Shown here: positions 1-7,467 of the stretch, piece by piece
How positions within the stretch are numbered: the first letter of the stretch is position 1
Layout of the letters: every line of letters starts with the position of its first letter
Assembly: GCA_964432835.1 (NCBI GenBank)
Contig: CAYSPA010000019.1
Location: 1 to 18,618, forward strand
Direction of reading: 5' to 3'
From: B18-G2 sp964432835
GTDB taxonomy: Archaea; Thermoplasmatota; E2; DHVEG-1; B18-G2
DNA: 18,618 nt
Notes under the pieces: model-generated
The model's database searches: none
What the model was told of the DNA's origin: nothing
What the model saw: only the letters and a program-made list of their open reading frames with translations
Position numbers and translations under genes: made by a program

Positions 1-117
1 AGCTGGGATAGAACAGTTGCATATTACAACTTTGAAAGACCTCATATGAGTTTGCTCCTGAATTTATCGGGAAAGGTGATCGGTGATGACAAACTCAAAT
101 CACTCGGAGGAACTTAA
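1..117 (+). pseudogene. C-terminal fragment of an integrase-type transposase
   Basis: Frame 1 is open from the window edge to a TAA at 115-117 and encodes 38 residues. They include AYYNFERPHMSL, the YNxxRPHxSL signature at the C-terminal end of rve/DDE integrase-type transposases of insertion sequences. The 5' part lies outside the window, so it is not known whether the gene is intact upstream. The tail after the signature is short. It could be the true end of an intact element or a remnant; the second, clearly broken transposase just downstream favours a remnant. Host DNA mobility is the only role that can be assigned. Confidence 0.6.
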
Positions 118-190
118 TTCGGGATATTACAATCAAAGTTTGAGAGAATGTCAAGAGTTGGATTTTTTAATCCTCTCCTGACCTTTATGA

Positions 191-414
191 TCAGAGAATC
201 TATATTATAGATGGGCTCTGCAGAGATTGGGATTGAGATATGATCATCAAACCCTCGGAGAAAGAAATACTATAGAGCAATGGTACAGTCTGTTCAAAGC
301 CAGAGTAGAGCAATTCAGAAAGAGATTTTCATTCACAGTTCGCCGGAGGGTATCAGAACCTGGACTATGGCATGGTGTGCCATCTATAATCCATGCTGGA
401 AGTGGAAAAGTTGA
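191..414 (+). pseudogene. Frameshifted DDE transposase remnant (GERN-type)
   Basis: From about 191 the frame reads LYYRWALQRLGLRYDHQTLG, then ERNTIEQWYSLFKARVEQF. This resembles the C-terminal third of archaeal DDE transposases (GLxYEHxTFGERNxVExxFxxLKxRxxxF). Near 325-330 the similarity moves to another frame (codons starting at 328, 331 and so on). That frame reads FIHSSPEGIRTWTMAWCAIYN, matching the family's usual W-x-A-x-YN continuation, then stops at 412-414. The original frame runs on to 451 without resemblance to the family. There is no ATG and no N-terminal half; a stop at 188-190 closes the frame upstream. I read this as one dead transposase with a single frameshift and a deleted 5' end. 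Confidence 0.6.
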
Positions 415-433
415 CGGTCTCCCAACCTCCTTT

Positions 434-447
434 CGAAATATTTATAA
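434..447 (+). promoter_or_regulatory. BRE/TATA promoter of alba
   Basis: CGAAATATTTATAAG is a purine-rich BRE followed by a TATA element. It lies about 55 nt before the alba ATG, so transcription should start near 468 and give a leader of about 30 nt. A strong Shine-Dalgarno site GGGAGGT (483-489) ends 8 nt before the ATG. The box overlaps the tail of the transposase remnant, so the promoter abuts or was partly built from mobile-element DNA. Confidence 0.6.
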
Positions 448-497
448 GTAAAAATCTTTTAATTACCTTTCAAAGAACATCAGGGAGGTAAGGAAAG

Positions 498-791
498 ATG
501 GCTGAAGAGAAGACAACTCAGGAGGAAGGAACCGTCTTTGTTGGAAACAAGCCACCGATGAGCTATGTTTTGGCTGTGGTGACGCAGTTCAACAGCGGCT
601 TTAAGGAAGTAAGCATAAAGGCGAGAGGCAGAGCGATATCAAGAGCTGTCGACACCGCAGAGATAGTGAGAAACAAGTTCTTGCCCAACGCAAAGATAAA
701 GGACATAAAGATAGGTACGGAGACCCTGACAAACGAGGAAGGAAGGACAACAAACGTCTCATCAATAGAGATTGTACTGACAACGGCGTAA
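498..791 (+). CDS. alba: DNA/RNA-binding chromatin protein Alba
   Basis: This 97-residue protein is an Alba (Sac10b) family member, a small, abundant dimeric protein that coats and bridges DNA and also binds RNA in most archaea. After an acidic, flexible N-terminus (residues 1-11) comes VFVGNKPPMSYVLAVV. K18 sits where the nucleic-acid-contacting, acetylatable lysine of Sulfolobus Alba lies. The KARGRAISRAVDTAEIVRNKF helix and the closing beta hairpin (about 66-95) are also typical. Length matches the family. The start is fixed by GGGAGGT 8 nt upstream and by a TATA box at 434-447. The gene stands alone and ends in a hairpin plus T-run shared with the converging mptE. The good promoter and ribosome site fit high expression. 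Confidence 0.95.
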   Translation: MAEEKTTQEEGTVFVGNKPPMSYVLAVVTQFNSGFKEVSIKARGRAISRAVDTAEIVRNKFLPNAKIKDIKIGTETLTNEEGRTTNVSSIEIVLTTA

Positions 792-800
792 ATCTGGGGG

Positions 801-850
801 AGGTACAACTCCACCGGTTGTACCTAACCCTCCAATTATTTTTATAAAAA
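801..850. terminator. Bidirectional terminator between alba and mptE
   Basis: A perfect 9-bp stem, AGGTACAAC (801-809) with GTTGTACCT (817-825), encloses a 7-nt loop. It can be extended by the G-run at 796-800 pairing with CCC at 828-830. It is followed by ATTATTTTTAT on the plus strand, as for a transcript from alba. Reading leftwards from the mptE stop, the minus strand has GTTTTTTAT at 843-851. The T-tracts facing each other (TTTTTATAAAAA) suit termination from both sides. Archaeal termination depends mainly on U-runs, so the hairpin may act partly in RNA 3'-end stability. Confidence 0.6.
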
Positions 851-853
851 ACT

Positions 854-1552
854 CTACAGAAAAGTTAATCCATCGACGCCAGCCAGCAGGCGCCGACACC
901 ACTCGAGTTTCTTCAATTTGATAGGAATTTTCTCTTCAGTGGTGAAAGAATATCTGCCGATCTTTCCATCAAAATCAAAACCCGCAAGGTATATCCTTCT
1001 GGGTTTGAAACATCTCGCCAGAAAGACCGCTCTATCTCCATCCGTAAAGCCCCCGAAGTTGAACAGATTTCTGAACATGGATGGGTCCGTCTGGGTTGTA
1101 CCCACCACCCTGTCGAATCCAGGTGCCAGCAGATTTATCTTTTCGATATTATCCCCGTGGGCATGAAGAACAACGATACTTCCCATACTGTTCGCCAACA
1201 TTATGTCGTCTATATCTCCGTCCAGATCTGTAACTATGATATCTGGAATAATGCCCTCTTCAAGAAGTGCACTCGTTGCGCCATCCGCGGAGATCTTCGT
1301 TGATAGTTCAACAAATCCCCTGAATCTGGTTATGCTCTCGCGCACACTGTCTCCCGCACCAAATACGATGACGTCCCTCTCTCTAATCAGGGAATCGATC
1401 TCGGTAATCGCCCTTTCTGTATCTTCACCACTCAGCATTCTGTCCAGGATTCTGGCAGATTCCACATCCTTCTCTTCTGAAAAGCCAAAATCCGCAAGTA
1501 TGGATTTGTAGATCTTCTCCCACTCACTGTAACTCATCGATGGACATTTCAT
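854..1552 (-). CDS. mptE: 6-hydroxymethyl-7,8-dihydropterin pyrophosphokinase MptE
   Basis: A 232-residue DUF115/MptE family protein. Archaeal MptE transfers diphosphate from ATP to 6-hydroxymethyl-7,8-dihydropterin on the route to methanopterin- or folate-type C1 carriers. It replaces the unrelated bacterial FolK. Visible family motifs are GAGDS (65-69), SADGAT (88-93), PDIIVTDLDGD (103-113), HAHGDN (130-135), GTTQTDP (151-157), NFGGFTDGDRA (165-175), GFDFDGKIG (191-199) and KLKKLEW (212-218). The acidic and His clusters suit Mg-ATP binding. The first ATG is preferred over Met6 because GGAGG lies about 7 nt ahead of it and the ATG overlaps the DUF373 stop as ATGA. That overlap implies translational coupling. 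Confidence 0.88.
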   Translation of the reverse strand: MKCPSMSYSEWEKIYKSILADFGFSEEKDVESARILDRMLSGEDTERAITEIDSLIRERDVIVFGAGDSVRESITRFRGFVELSTKISADGATSALLEEGIIPDIIVTDLDGDIDDIMLANSMGSIVVLHAHGDNIEKINLLAPGFDRVVGTTQTDPSMFRNLFNFGGFTDGDRAVFLARCFKPRRIYLAGFDFDGKIGRYSFTTEEKIPIKLKKLEWCRRLLAGVDGLTFL

Positions 1553-2658
1553 GTCAATTCCTCCACCTCCACCATGAATATCTCCTTTATGTAATGATAG
1601 CTCAGACCGCCGGCAGCAGCTATGAGTATCCCTATCAAGAGATCGATGAGTATCGAAGGGTCATTGATGAGTATGGAGAGCGGACTGACCGAAGGTCCGT
1701 ACAGTATGTCGTAAAGTATCCTGAGAGTGCCGTTCCCTATGAAACCAAGAGAAAGCAGAGAAAAGGGTGCAAGCCAGTATTTCCAGGGATTTCCCTTTCT
1801 GACCTTTGTGTCAATTGCTCTCCCACTAACTATCAGTATGCCAGCCGCCACGATACCCCATATGACATTTCTTGTAAACACCACAAAGAAGTGCCACATC
1901 GTTGGTATAGCTGGAGAGGATGCGGACGAGGTCTGTGTATATGCATAGAGAAATGAAGCCGCCAGGATCAAGATCGCGACCCCAGTGGTGTAAATCGAAA
2001 CTCTACCCGTCAGAATACCAGATTTTATCTCGTTCCAGATGAGATTGAGTGCCCTCTCCCACTTCATTGCTCTTATGAGCAGGTATGCTCCAAGGGTAAA
2101 GATGATCGCGCTGAGCCCAGCCCGCGCCATATTGAGAAAGGCAAAAATTGACCATATTATGAGGATGAGAGCAACGGGAACCAGGAAGTGCTTCTTAACC
2201 CTGTCATCCTCCATCATCTTTACTATCTTGTAATATGTGCTCTCGACGGTGCTACTCTGTTTCACCGTAACCCTCCTTATAGATCTTATTTTTACCCTCG
2301 ACTCGATTATGGGAATGATATACTCATCCTCCGCTCCATCGGTGACGAGTATGACTTCATTTGCCTTGGTCTTTTCAAGAACGCGATCGAGCTCATTTGC
2401 TATCTTTTCATCCGATTTTAACCCGACCGATATATCTCCACATACTGTCGCTATCTCCACATCCCTGTTCTCCTGCTTCAGTTTATCGTATAGCGAGACC
2501 GCCGCAAACAGGGAGTTAACGTCCGAATCCTCGGGATCTTCGAGAGCCAGCTTTTCCGCAGCTTTTAGATTTTCTTCCCGTCCTATAATAGGACTCTTTA
2601 TCTTCACCTTCCTACCAAAATCATCATCTCTATCCACGTTCAATATCAGTATCTTCAT
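1549..2658 (-). CDS. DUF373 family integral membrane protein
   Basis: A 369-residue conserved archaeal membrane protein of unknown function (DUF373). Residues 1-155 form a soluble alpha/beta domain with MKILILNVDRDDDFG, SPIIGREEN (22-30), a TVCGDISVG strand-loop (71-79) and VTDGAEDEYIIPII (105-118). The layout resembles a Rossmann-like or Toprim-like fold with acidic loops. About six hydrophobic segments follow, near 158-177, 180-197, 219-240, 255-278, 294-316 and 333-356. The tail is short and acidic. It is co-transcribed with mptE, which it overlaps by 4 nt. The TATA box lies only 27 nt before the ATG and there is no clear Shine-Dalgarno site, so the message is probably leaderless. Function is unknown; the mptE link is the only clue here. 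Confidence 0.85.
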   Translation of the reverse strand: MKILILNVDRDDDFGRKVKIKSPIIGREENLKAAEKLALEDPEDSDVNSLFAAVSLYDKLKQENRDVEIATVCGDISVGLKSDEKIANELDRVLEKTKANEVILVTDGAEDEYIIPIIESRVKIRSIRRVTVKQSSTVESTYYKIVKMMEDDRVKKHFLVPVALILIIWSIFAFLNMARAGLSAIIFTLGAYLLIRAMKWERALNLIWNEIKSGILTGRVSIYTTGVAILILAASFLYAYTQTSSASSPAIPTMWHFFVVFTRNVIWGIVAAGILIVSGRAIDTKVRKGNPWKYWLAPFSLLSLGFIGNGTLRILYDILYGPSVSPLSILINDPSILIDLLIGILIAAAGGLSYHYIKEIFMVEVEELT

Positions 2659-2685
2659 GTTCCATTAAAGGAGATTTCCAATTCA

Positions 2686-2693
2686 CTATATAA
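2686..2693 (-). promoter_or_regulatory. TATA box for the DUF373-mptE operon
   Basis: On the minus strand the element reads TTATATAG, with its near edge 27 nt before the DUF373 ATG (2658). A start site about 24 nt downstream of the box centre falls within a few bases of the ATG, so the transcript should be leaderless or nearly so. The box lies in the 41-nt gap after the kinase stop codon, so DUF373-mptE can be transcribed independently of the kinase gene. Confidence 0.5.
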
Positions 2694-2699
2694 GGATAT

Positions 2700-3611
2700 T
2701 TATATCATCTGTCCGAAATGCTTTTTGTAGATTTTCACCACGTCTTCCCACGAGGGTATGTTCTCCTGCGCCCCTATCTCCTGAATAACAAAACTTGAAA
2801 CAATCGAACCTATCTTACATGCCGTTGATTCGCTGTACCCCTTTATTATTCCCGCCAGGAATCCCGCCCTGTGCGCATCTCCCGCACCCGTTGGATCAAG
2901 GATTTTGTTCACTTTAACTGCCGGAATATCTATCCTCTTGCCGCCATCCGTGTGAAGGACCGAACCCTTCTCTCCCATGCTTACTATGATAGCTTTTGTG
3001 TTCTCGGAAAAGAGATCATTTATACTTCCGATACCGCTTTTCTGCATCAGGTGGTCTATCTCGAATCGATTGAAGAACAGGTAATCCGGATATGGAAGAC
3101 AGTCGAGTATCTCCTTTTTATCTCTGTGGAAGATCTCCTGACCGGGATCAAAACTTATCACACATCCGTTATCCTCGGCATCTTTCATCATGTCTCGGTA
3201 TACTTTTATTTCTCCCGCGGTGAAATGCACATATTTGTATCTGGAAAAACTCACTTTTCTGTATGGTAGATGATATGATGCGCCCGAAAAGTAGTATATC
3301 TGCTGTCGCCCCTTTTCATCTGAAAAAATAAAAGACCTCGCTGTGGCATCTCCAACATACTGCAGATTTTCCATATCTATATCGAGATCAATCAATCTCC
3401 TCTCGTAATCCGACCTCTTGAAGTCGAAGCCGACCGAGGAATACAGACCGGTGTCAATGCCAAGAATCTTCGCTATAACCGCAACGTTTCCAGCACAGCC
3501 GCCAAAGCAGTTTCTGAGTTCCGTTATAGCGGTCGCCTCATTCTTGTCAGGTAAAAACTTTACTCTGCATATCGTATCAAATGCTATATTACCAACCACG
3601 AGCAAACTCAT
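2700..3611 (-). CDS. PfkB-family sugar or nucleoside kinase
   Basis: A ribokinase/PfkB superfamily kinase of 303 residues from the chosen start. Signature 1 is seen as NCFGGCAGNVA (about 35-45) and signature 2 as DPTGAGDAHRAGF (239-251), with the GAGD aspartate as catalytic base. NRFE (181-184) is the NxxE Mg-phosphate motif, and VSMGEKGS (211-218) is the nucleotide-site strand. An upstream ATG at 3653 would add 14 residues. I prefer 3611 because MSLLVVGNIAFD is the normal first strand of the fold and AAGGT lies 5 nt ahead of it. Substrate cannot be read from sequence; archaeal relatives include adenosine/nucleoside, ribose and fructose-phosphate kinases. The residue after GAGDA is His, where Phe or Tyr is more usual. 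Confidence 0.8.
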   Translation of the reverse strand: MSLLVVGNIAFDTICRVKFLPDKNEATAITELRNCFGGCAGNVAVIAKILGIDTGLYSSVGFDFKRSDYERRLIDLDIDMENLQYVGDATARSFIFSDEKGRQQIYYFSGASYHLPYRKVSFSRYKYVHFTAGEIKVYRDMMKDAEDNGCVISFDPGQEIFHRDKKEILDCLPYPDYLFFNRFEIDHLMQKSGIGSINDLFSENTKAIIVSMGEKGSVLHTDGGKRIDIPAVKVNKILDPTGAGDAHRAGFLAGIIKGYSESTACKIGSIVSSFVIQEIGAQENIPSWEDVVKIYKKHFGQMI

Positions 3612-3736
3612 GAAAGACCTTAACAATTTCTCATTCAAAAACTTTCCATTCATTCGCTCCGATGTATCGATTCAACCATTATGGCGCCGGCGAGAAGCGA
3701 GAACGAGGAGCATTAACAAATCTCTCAGCAAAATCC

Positions 3737-3744
3737 AAATATAT
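3737..3744 (+). promoter_or_regulatory. TATA box of the pheT operon (leaderless)
   Basis: AAATATAT is centred about 25 nt before the pheT ATG at 3766, and no Shine-Dalgarno sequence lies between. This spacing places the transcription start at the initiation codon itself. The same intergenic stretch (3654-3765) must also serve the divergent kinase gene. For that gene I see only weak A/T-rich candidates around 3625-3645. Confidence 0.55.
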
Positions 3745-3765
3745 CCTTTTTCTATTCCATAAGTC

Positions 3766-5397
3766 ATGCCAGTGATAAATTTCAGTTACACAGATTTCAT
3801 CGATCTACTCGGTAAAGACATGGATAAAGACGAGTTCCTCGAGAGATTCCCTCTCATAGGCTGTGAAATAGAGCGGGTGGAGGGAGATGATATCTCCATA
3901 GAGATTTTTCCAGATCGACCAGACATGAATTCGGTTGAGGGGATCGCGAGAGCAGCAAGGACATTTTTCGGAATAGAGAAAGGATTGAAGACATACGAAA
4001 TCGATAAATCGGATGTTACAACTTATATAGATGAGAGTGTTAAAGGGGTCAGGCCTGTAATTGTTACAGCTCTCGTTAAAAATGCTGAAATGAGCGATGA
4101 ATTGATTTCTTCTCTGATGCAACTCCAAGAAAAACTTCACATGGGCATTGGGAGAAACAGGAAGAAAATAGCAATTGGGGTCCACGATTTCGATAAAGTA
4201 AAACCACCTTTCAGGTACAAGGCGGTAAATCCAGAATCCGCGAGATTTGTTCCCCTCAACTTCGAAGAGGAGATGAGTCTCTCGGAAATTCTTCAAAAGC
4301 ATCCAAAGGGTATAGAGTATGCGCATCTTCTGGATGGTAAAGAGAAGTACCCCCTCCTCGTCGATAAAGATGAAAATGTCCTATCATTTCCACCCATCAT
4401 AAACGGAGTCCTGACTCAGGTTACACCATACACAAAAAACATATTCATAGACATCACCGGTATGGACGAACAAACCGCAAGGCTGGCGCTGAATATCGTA
4501 TGCTCTGCCCTCGCCGAGAGAGGTGGAAAAATTTATACGACGAAGGTTATCGATGCTGGAGAAGAGAGATCGTATCCGGATTTCACTCCGGAGGAGATGT
4601 TTATAGATCGAAATTATGCAGAGAGCGTGATTGGTCTCAAACTGAGCGATGGGGAAGTAGAAGAATCATTGCTCAGAATGGGGTATGATGTTGAAATATC
4701 ACAGGAAAAGATAAAAGTTAAAATACCACCGTGGCGTGGCGACATCCTGCACGAGATCGATATAGTGGAGGATATCGCGATAGGATACGGATTTGACAGA
4801 TTAACGCCTCAGAATCCCAGGCATCTCACATACGGCAAACCCCTCGAGAAAAACAAGCTGATTAACAAAATGAGGACCATTCTCATAGGTTTGGGTTTCC
4901 ACGAGGTCGAAACCCTCACGTTATCCAATGAGAGAGATGAGTTTGAGAAATTGGGTTTGGAAGAGGGTGAGGTCATAAAGATAGAGAATCCGATAAGTGA
5001 AGAGTACACGTGTTTGAGGAAATCTCTCCTTCCTTCACTTCTCAAGATATGCAGGGTGAATCGTCACAGGTCTCTCCCGCAGAGAATATTCGAAGTGGGA
5101 TATGTTGTTGACGAAAATAGAAAAAATGTGCTCCATCTGTCGTTTGTTGAAATCGATGAGAGAACAAATTTCAGCAGATGCAAATCCCTGTTTGAAGCAA
5201 TATCCAGAGATTCGGGCATAAATATGACCATAGAGAGGTTCGAGCACCCCGCCTTCATCCGTGGGAGATGTGCGGGCATCGTTTATAATGGAAACACGAT
5301 AGGATATTTTGGCGAAATACATCCGAGGACACTGGTCGAATTTGAACTGGAGCACCCCGCCATAGCGATGGAAATGAGCCTGGAAGAACTGGATTAA
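3766..5397 (+). CDS. pheT: Phenylalanyl-tRNA synthetase beta subunit
   Basis: A 543-residue protein of the short archaeal/eukaryotic PheRS beta class, without the bacterial EMAP-like and anticodon-binding ends. It pairs with PheS in an alpha2beta2 enzyme that charges tRNA-Phe. Residues 1-80 are the B1-like domain (PLIGCEIERVEG, IFPDRPDMNSVEGIARA). About 95-250 is the B3/4 domain, which in this family edits misacylated Tyr-tRNA (MGIGRNRKKIAIGVHDFD). About 270-345 is the B5 domain (KIPPWRGDILHEIDIVEDIA). The rest is the catalytic-core-like fold (GFHEVETLTLSN, ENPISEEYTCLR, PQRIFEVG). pheS is not in this window. The gene opens an operon with the radical-SAM and thiolase genes, and the transcript appears leaderless. 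Confidence 0.95.
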   Translation: MPVINFSYTDFIDLLGKDMDKDEFLERFPLIGCEIERVEGDDISIEIFPDRPDMNSVEGIARAARTFFGIEKGLKTYEIDKSDVTTYIDESVKGVRPVIVTALVKNAEMSDELISSLMQLQEKLHMGIGRNRKKIAIGVHDFDKVKPPFRYKAVNPESARFVPLNFEEEMSLSEILQKHPKGIEYAHLLDGKEKYPLLVDKDENVLSFPPIINGVLTQVTPYTKNIFIDITGMDEQTARLALNIVCSALAERGGKIYTTKVIDAGEERSYPDFTPEEMFIDRNYAESVIGLKLSDGEVEESLLRMGYDVEISQEKIKVKIPPWRGDILHEIDIVEDIAIGYGFDRLTPQNPRHLTYGKPLEKNKLINKMRTILIGLGFHEVETLTLSNERDEFEKLGLEEGEVIKIENPISEEYTCLRKSLLPSLLKICRVNRHRSLPQRIFEVGYVVDENRKNVLHLSFVEIDERTNFSRCKSLFEAISRDSGINMTIERFEHPAFIRGRCAGIVYNGNTIGYFGEIHPRTLVEFELEHPAIAMEMSLEELD

Positions 5398-6549
5398 ATG
5401 TTCAGGAAGTTCGTTAGAGACGGATATGTTACATTCATAATCAGAGAGACTATAGAGGTGAGAATTCCGATAAAAATCTACGAAAGGTACAGCGAGAGAT
5501 ACTCGGATAGAGACATCATAACATACTGTGTACAAAAGGAGATATACAATCACATAACGGGTAGAAGATTGTACTACATTACAGAGGAGAGTGGCATTCC
5601 TCTTATAGGTCATACCGCTTTTGGATTGATAGACAGGGGAACAAATCTCATACAGGTGAGGCCGTGCTCTGGCTGCAATCTCAACTGCATATTCTGCTCC
5701 GTCGATGAGGGTGTGAGTAAAACAAGAGTGACAGATTATATGGTCGACCCCGATTATATAATCGGTGAATTCGGAAAACTGGCGGATTTCAAGAGAAGAC
5801 ACTGCAAAAATCTGGATATAGAGGCTCATATAGATGGTCAGGGTGAACCATTTATTTACCCATACATCGTGGAACTTATCAAGAAATTGAAAAATGAAGC
5901 AGATATCGTGTCCATCCAGACAAACGGCACCCTTCTCAATGAAAGAATGATCGAGGAGCTCGAGGGGTATCTTGACAGGATAAATCTATCAATAAACTCC
6001 TTGGACGAGAGGAAGGCGAAGATTCTCGCGGGCAGAGCGGATTATGATATAAATCATGTAAAGTCTGTGGCGAAAGAAATAGCCAATAGCGAGATAGATC
6101 TCCTCATAGCCCCCGTATGGGTGCCGGGATACAATGACAGCGATATACTTGACATATTAAAATTTGGAAAGAAGATCGGAGCCGGTAAGATATGGAAACC
6201 CTTCGGTGTGCAGAAATATATCAAATATAGATTTGGGAGGCACCCAAAAGGAGCCAGAGAAATGACTTTCAAAAAATTCTATTCGGAACTCAGAAAGATA
6301 GATGAGAGTCTGATACTCTCTCCATCTGATTTTGGTATAGTGAAATGCAGATCTCTTCCGAAAAAATTCAAAATCGGAGAGAGGGTGAGATTGAAGATAG
6401 AGATGCATGGAAGGATGAGGGGCGAGATGATAGCTATCGGTAGAGATAGAGTAATTCAGATTATAGGTACTGAAAAAAAGCCGGGCAGTTTTATCGATGT
6501 CAGGATAGTCAGAAACAGGCACAACGTATATGTAGCGGTACCCTCTTGA
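5398..6549 (+). CDS. Radical SAM protein with C-terminal TRAM-like domain (COG2100-like)
   Basis: A 383-residue radical-SAM enzyme. The CX3CX2C motif for the SAM-bound 4Fe-4S cluster is C93-NLN-C97-IF-C100, with an extra Cys at 90. DIEAHIDGQGEPF and SIQTNGTLL mark the middle strands of the partial TIM barrel. Residues 325-383 (KIGERVRLKIEMHG to the end) form a small beta-rich domain resembling TRAM, an RNA-binding module found on tRNA-modifying enzymes. The first 85 residues are a family-specific N-terminal domain. The ATG follows the pheT TAA with no gap, implying coupled translation. It resembles the uncharacterised archaeal COG2100 Fe-S oxidoreductases. The reaction is unknown; TRAM plus the neighbours suggest RNA modification. 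Confidence 0.8.
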   Translation: MFRKFVRDGYVTFIIRETIEVRIPIKIYERYSERYSDRDIITYCVQKEIYNHITGRRLYYITEESGIPLIGHTAFGLIDRGTNLIQVRPCSGCNLNCIFCSVDEGVSKTRVTDYMVDPDYIIGEFGKLADFKRRHCKNLDIEAHIDGQGEPFIYPYIVELIKKLKNEADIVSIQTNGTLLNERMIEELEGYLDRINLSINSLDERKAKILAGRADYDINHVKSVAKEIANSEIDLLIAPVWVPGYNDSDILDILKFGKKIGAGKIWKPFGVQKYIKYRFGRHPKGAREMTFKKFYSELRKIDESLILSPSDFGIVKCRSLPKKFKIGERVRLKIEMHGRMRGEMIAIGRDRVIQIIGTEKKPGSFIDVRIVRNRHNVYVAVPS

Positions 6550-6558
6550 TTCCCTTTG

Positions 6559-7467
6559 ATGACGAACTGCAGCAAGTGCGGCGACGAGGCGGTGATATTT
6601 GTAAGATACAATGGCACCCACCTGTGCAGAAGACACTTTATCGAGTATGTGGAAAGAAGAGTCAAGAGAGATATACGTAAACAGAAGGGTAAAAAGAGAT
6701 TCAAAAAGATAGCCGTTGCACTTTCCGGGGGGAAAGATAGCTCCACCGCTTTATACATTATCCACAAAATTTTCTCCAGAACCTCAGAGATTCATGCCAT
6801 AACCATAGATGAAGGTATACGCGGTTACAGGGATAAAACCATATCTGTAGCAAAACGCCTGTGCGAAAAACTCAACGTGGAGCACCATATCGTGAGTTTT
6901 GAAGACGATATTGGAATAACCATAGATGAGATAGCGAAAAGGAATGACGAAATCGGGATATGCACATACTGTGGAGTCTTCAGAAGAAGCCTGCTCAACA
7001 TGAAAGCTCGAGAGATTGGTGCGGATGTTCTGGTTCTCGGACACAATCTCGATGATTTCTCCCAGTCCATACTCATGAACTTTGTGAATGCTGATCTGGA
7101 AAAGCTCGCCCGCCTGGCGCCGCACTACAGGATACAGGAAAGGATGATACCCAGAATTCTACCATTGCGGATGATACCGGAAAAGGAGACCACCCTTTAT
7201 GCCATACTGAAGGGGCTGGATATACCCATGGGAAAATGTCCATATGCTCTCTCCAGCAGGTTGATATTTCGCAGGATAGTTTATGAGCTGGAGGACAGAA
7301 ACCCCGGAACGAGGCACAAGATAGCGAAGAGTTACGAGCAGATTAGAAAATGCCTCCATGAGATATTTCCGCTCGCAAAACTTCAAAGCTGTGCCATCTG
7401 TGGTGAACCAACCCCCAGCAAGATATGCAGAGCGTGTGAGTTAAAGAGAAAACTCGGTTTGCTTTGA
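6559..7467 (+). CDS. ttuA: TtuA/NcsA-type tRNA 2-thiolation enzyme
   Basis: A 302-residue adenylating sulfur-transferase that activates a uridine C2 and replaces oxygen with sulfur delivered by a ubiquitin-like carrier. The full cofactor set is visible. The N-terminal zinc site is C4/C7/C23/H26, the PP-loop is SGGKDSS (56-62), and the 4Fe-4S ligands are C135, C138 (CTYC) and C227 (KCPY). The C-terminal zinc site is C278/C281/C290/C293. TtuA makes 2-thioribothymidine at position 54, while archaeal NcsA/Ncs6 makes wobble 2-thiouridine. Sequence alone does not decide between them, so the symbol is provisional. ATG at 6559 is preferred to the in-frame TTG at 6556. It is third in the pheT operon, 9 nt after the radical-SAM stop. 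Its last 125 nt are antisense to the PAP2 gene. Confidence 0.88.
   Translation: MTNCSKCGDEAVIFVRYNGTHLCRRHFIEYVERRVKRDIRKQKGKKRFKKIAVALSGGKDSSTALYIIHKIFSRTSEIHAITIDEGIRGYRDKTISVAKRLCEKLNVEHHIVSFEDDIGITIDEIAKRNDEIGICTYCGVFRRSLLNMKAREIGADVLVLGHNLDDFSQSILMNFVNADLEKLARLAPHYRIQERMIPRILPLRMIPEKETTLYAILKGLDIPMGKCPYALSSRLIFRRIVYELEDRNPGTRHKIAKSYEQIRKCLHEIFPLAKLQSCAICGEPTPSKICRACELKRKLGLL

Noticed and set aside
160..173. Hairpin GGATT-TTTT-AATCC between the transposase fragments
   Set aside because: A 5-bp stem with a T-loop occurs by chance in A/T-rich DNA. It could be the terminator or inverted-repeat end of the first insertion sequence, but no matching copy is visible to prove it.
3611..3653. Longer N-terminus for the PfkB kinase starting at 3653
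   Set aside because: The extra 14 residues are hydrophilic, precede the first strand of the fold, and have no well-spaced ribosome site, whereas AAGGT lies just before the ATG at 3611.
3805..4326. 173-codon minus-strand frame opposite the start of pheT
   Set aside because: A shadow of pheT; no motif, and no promoter at the proper distance.
5035..5829. 264-codon minus-strand frame opposite pheT and the radical-SAM gene
   Set aside because: It is antisense to two genes with clear family motifs, and the translated product is low in sense, with no domain pattern.
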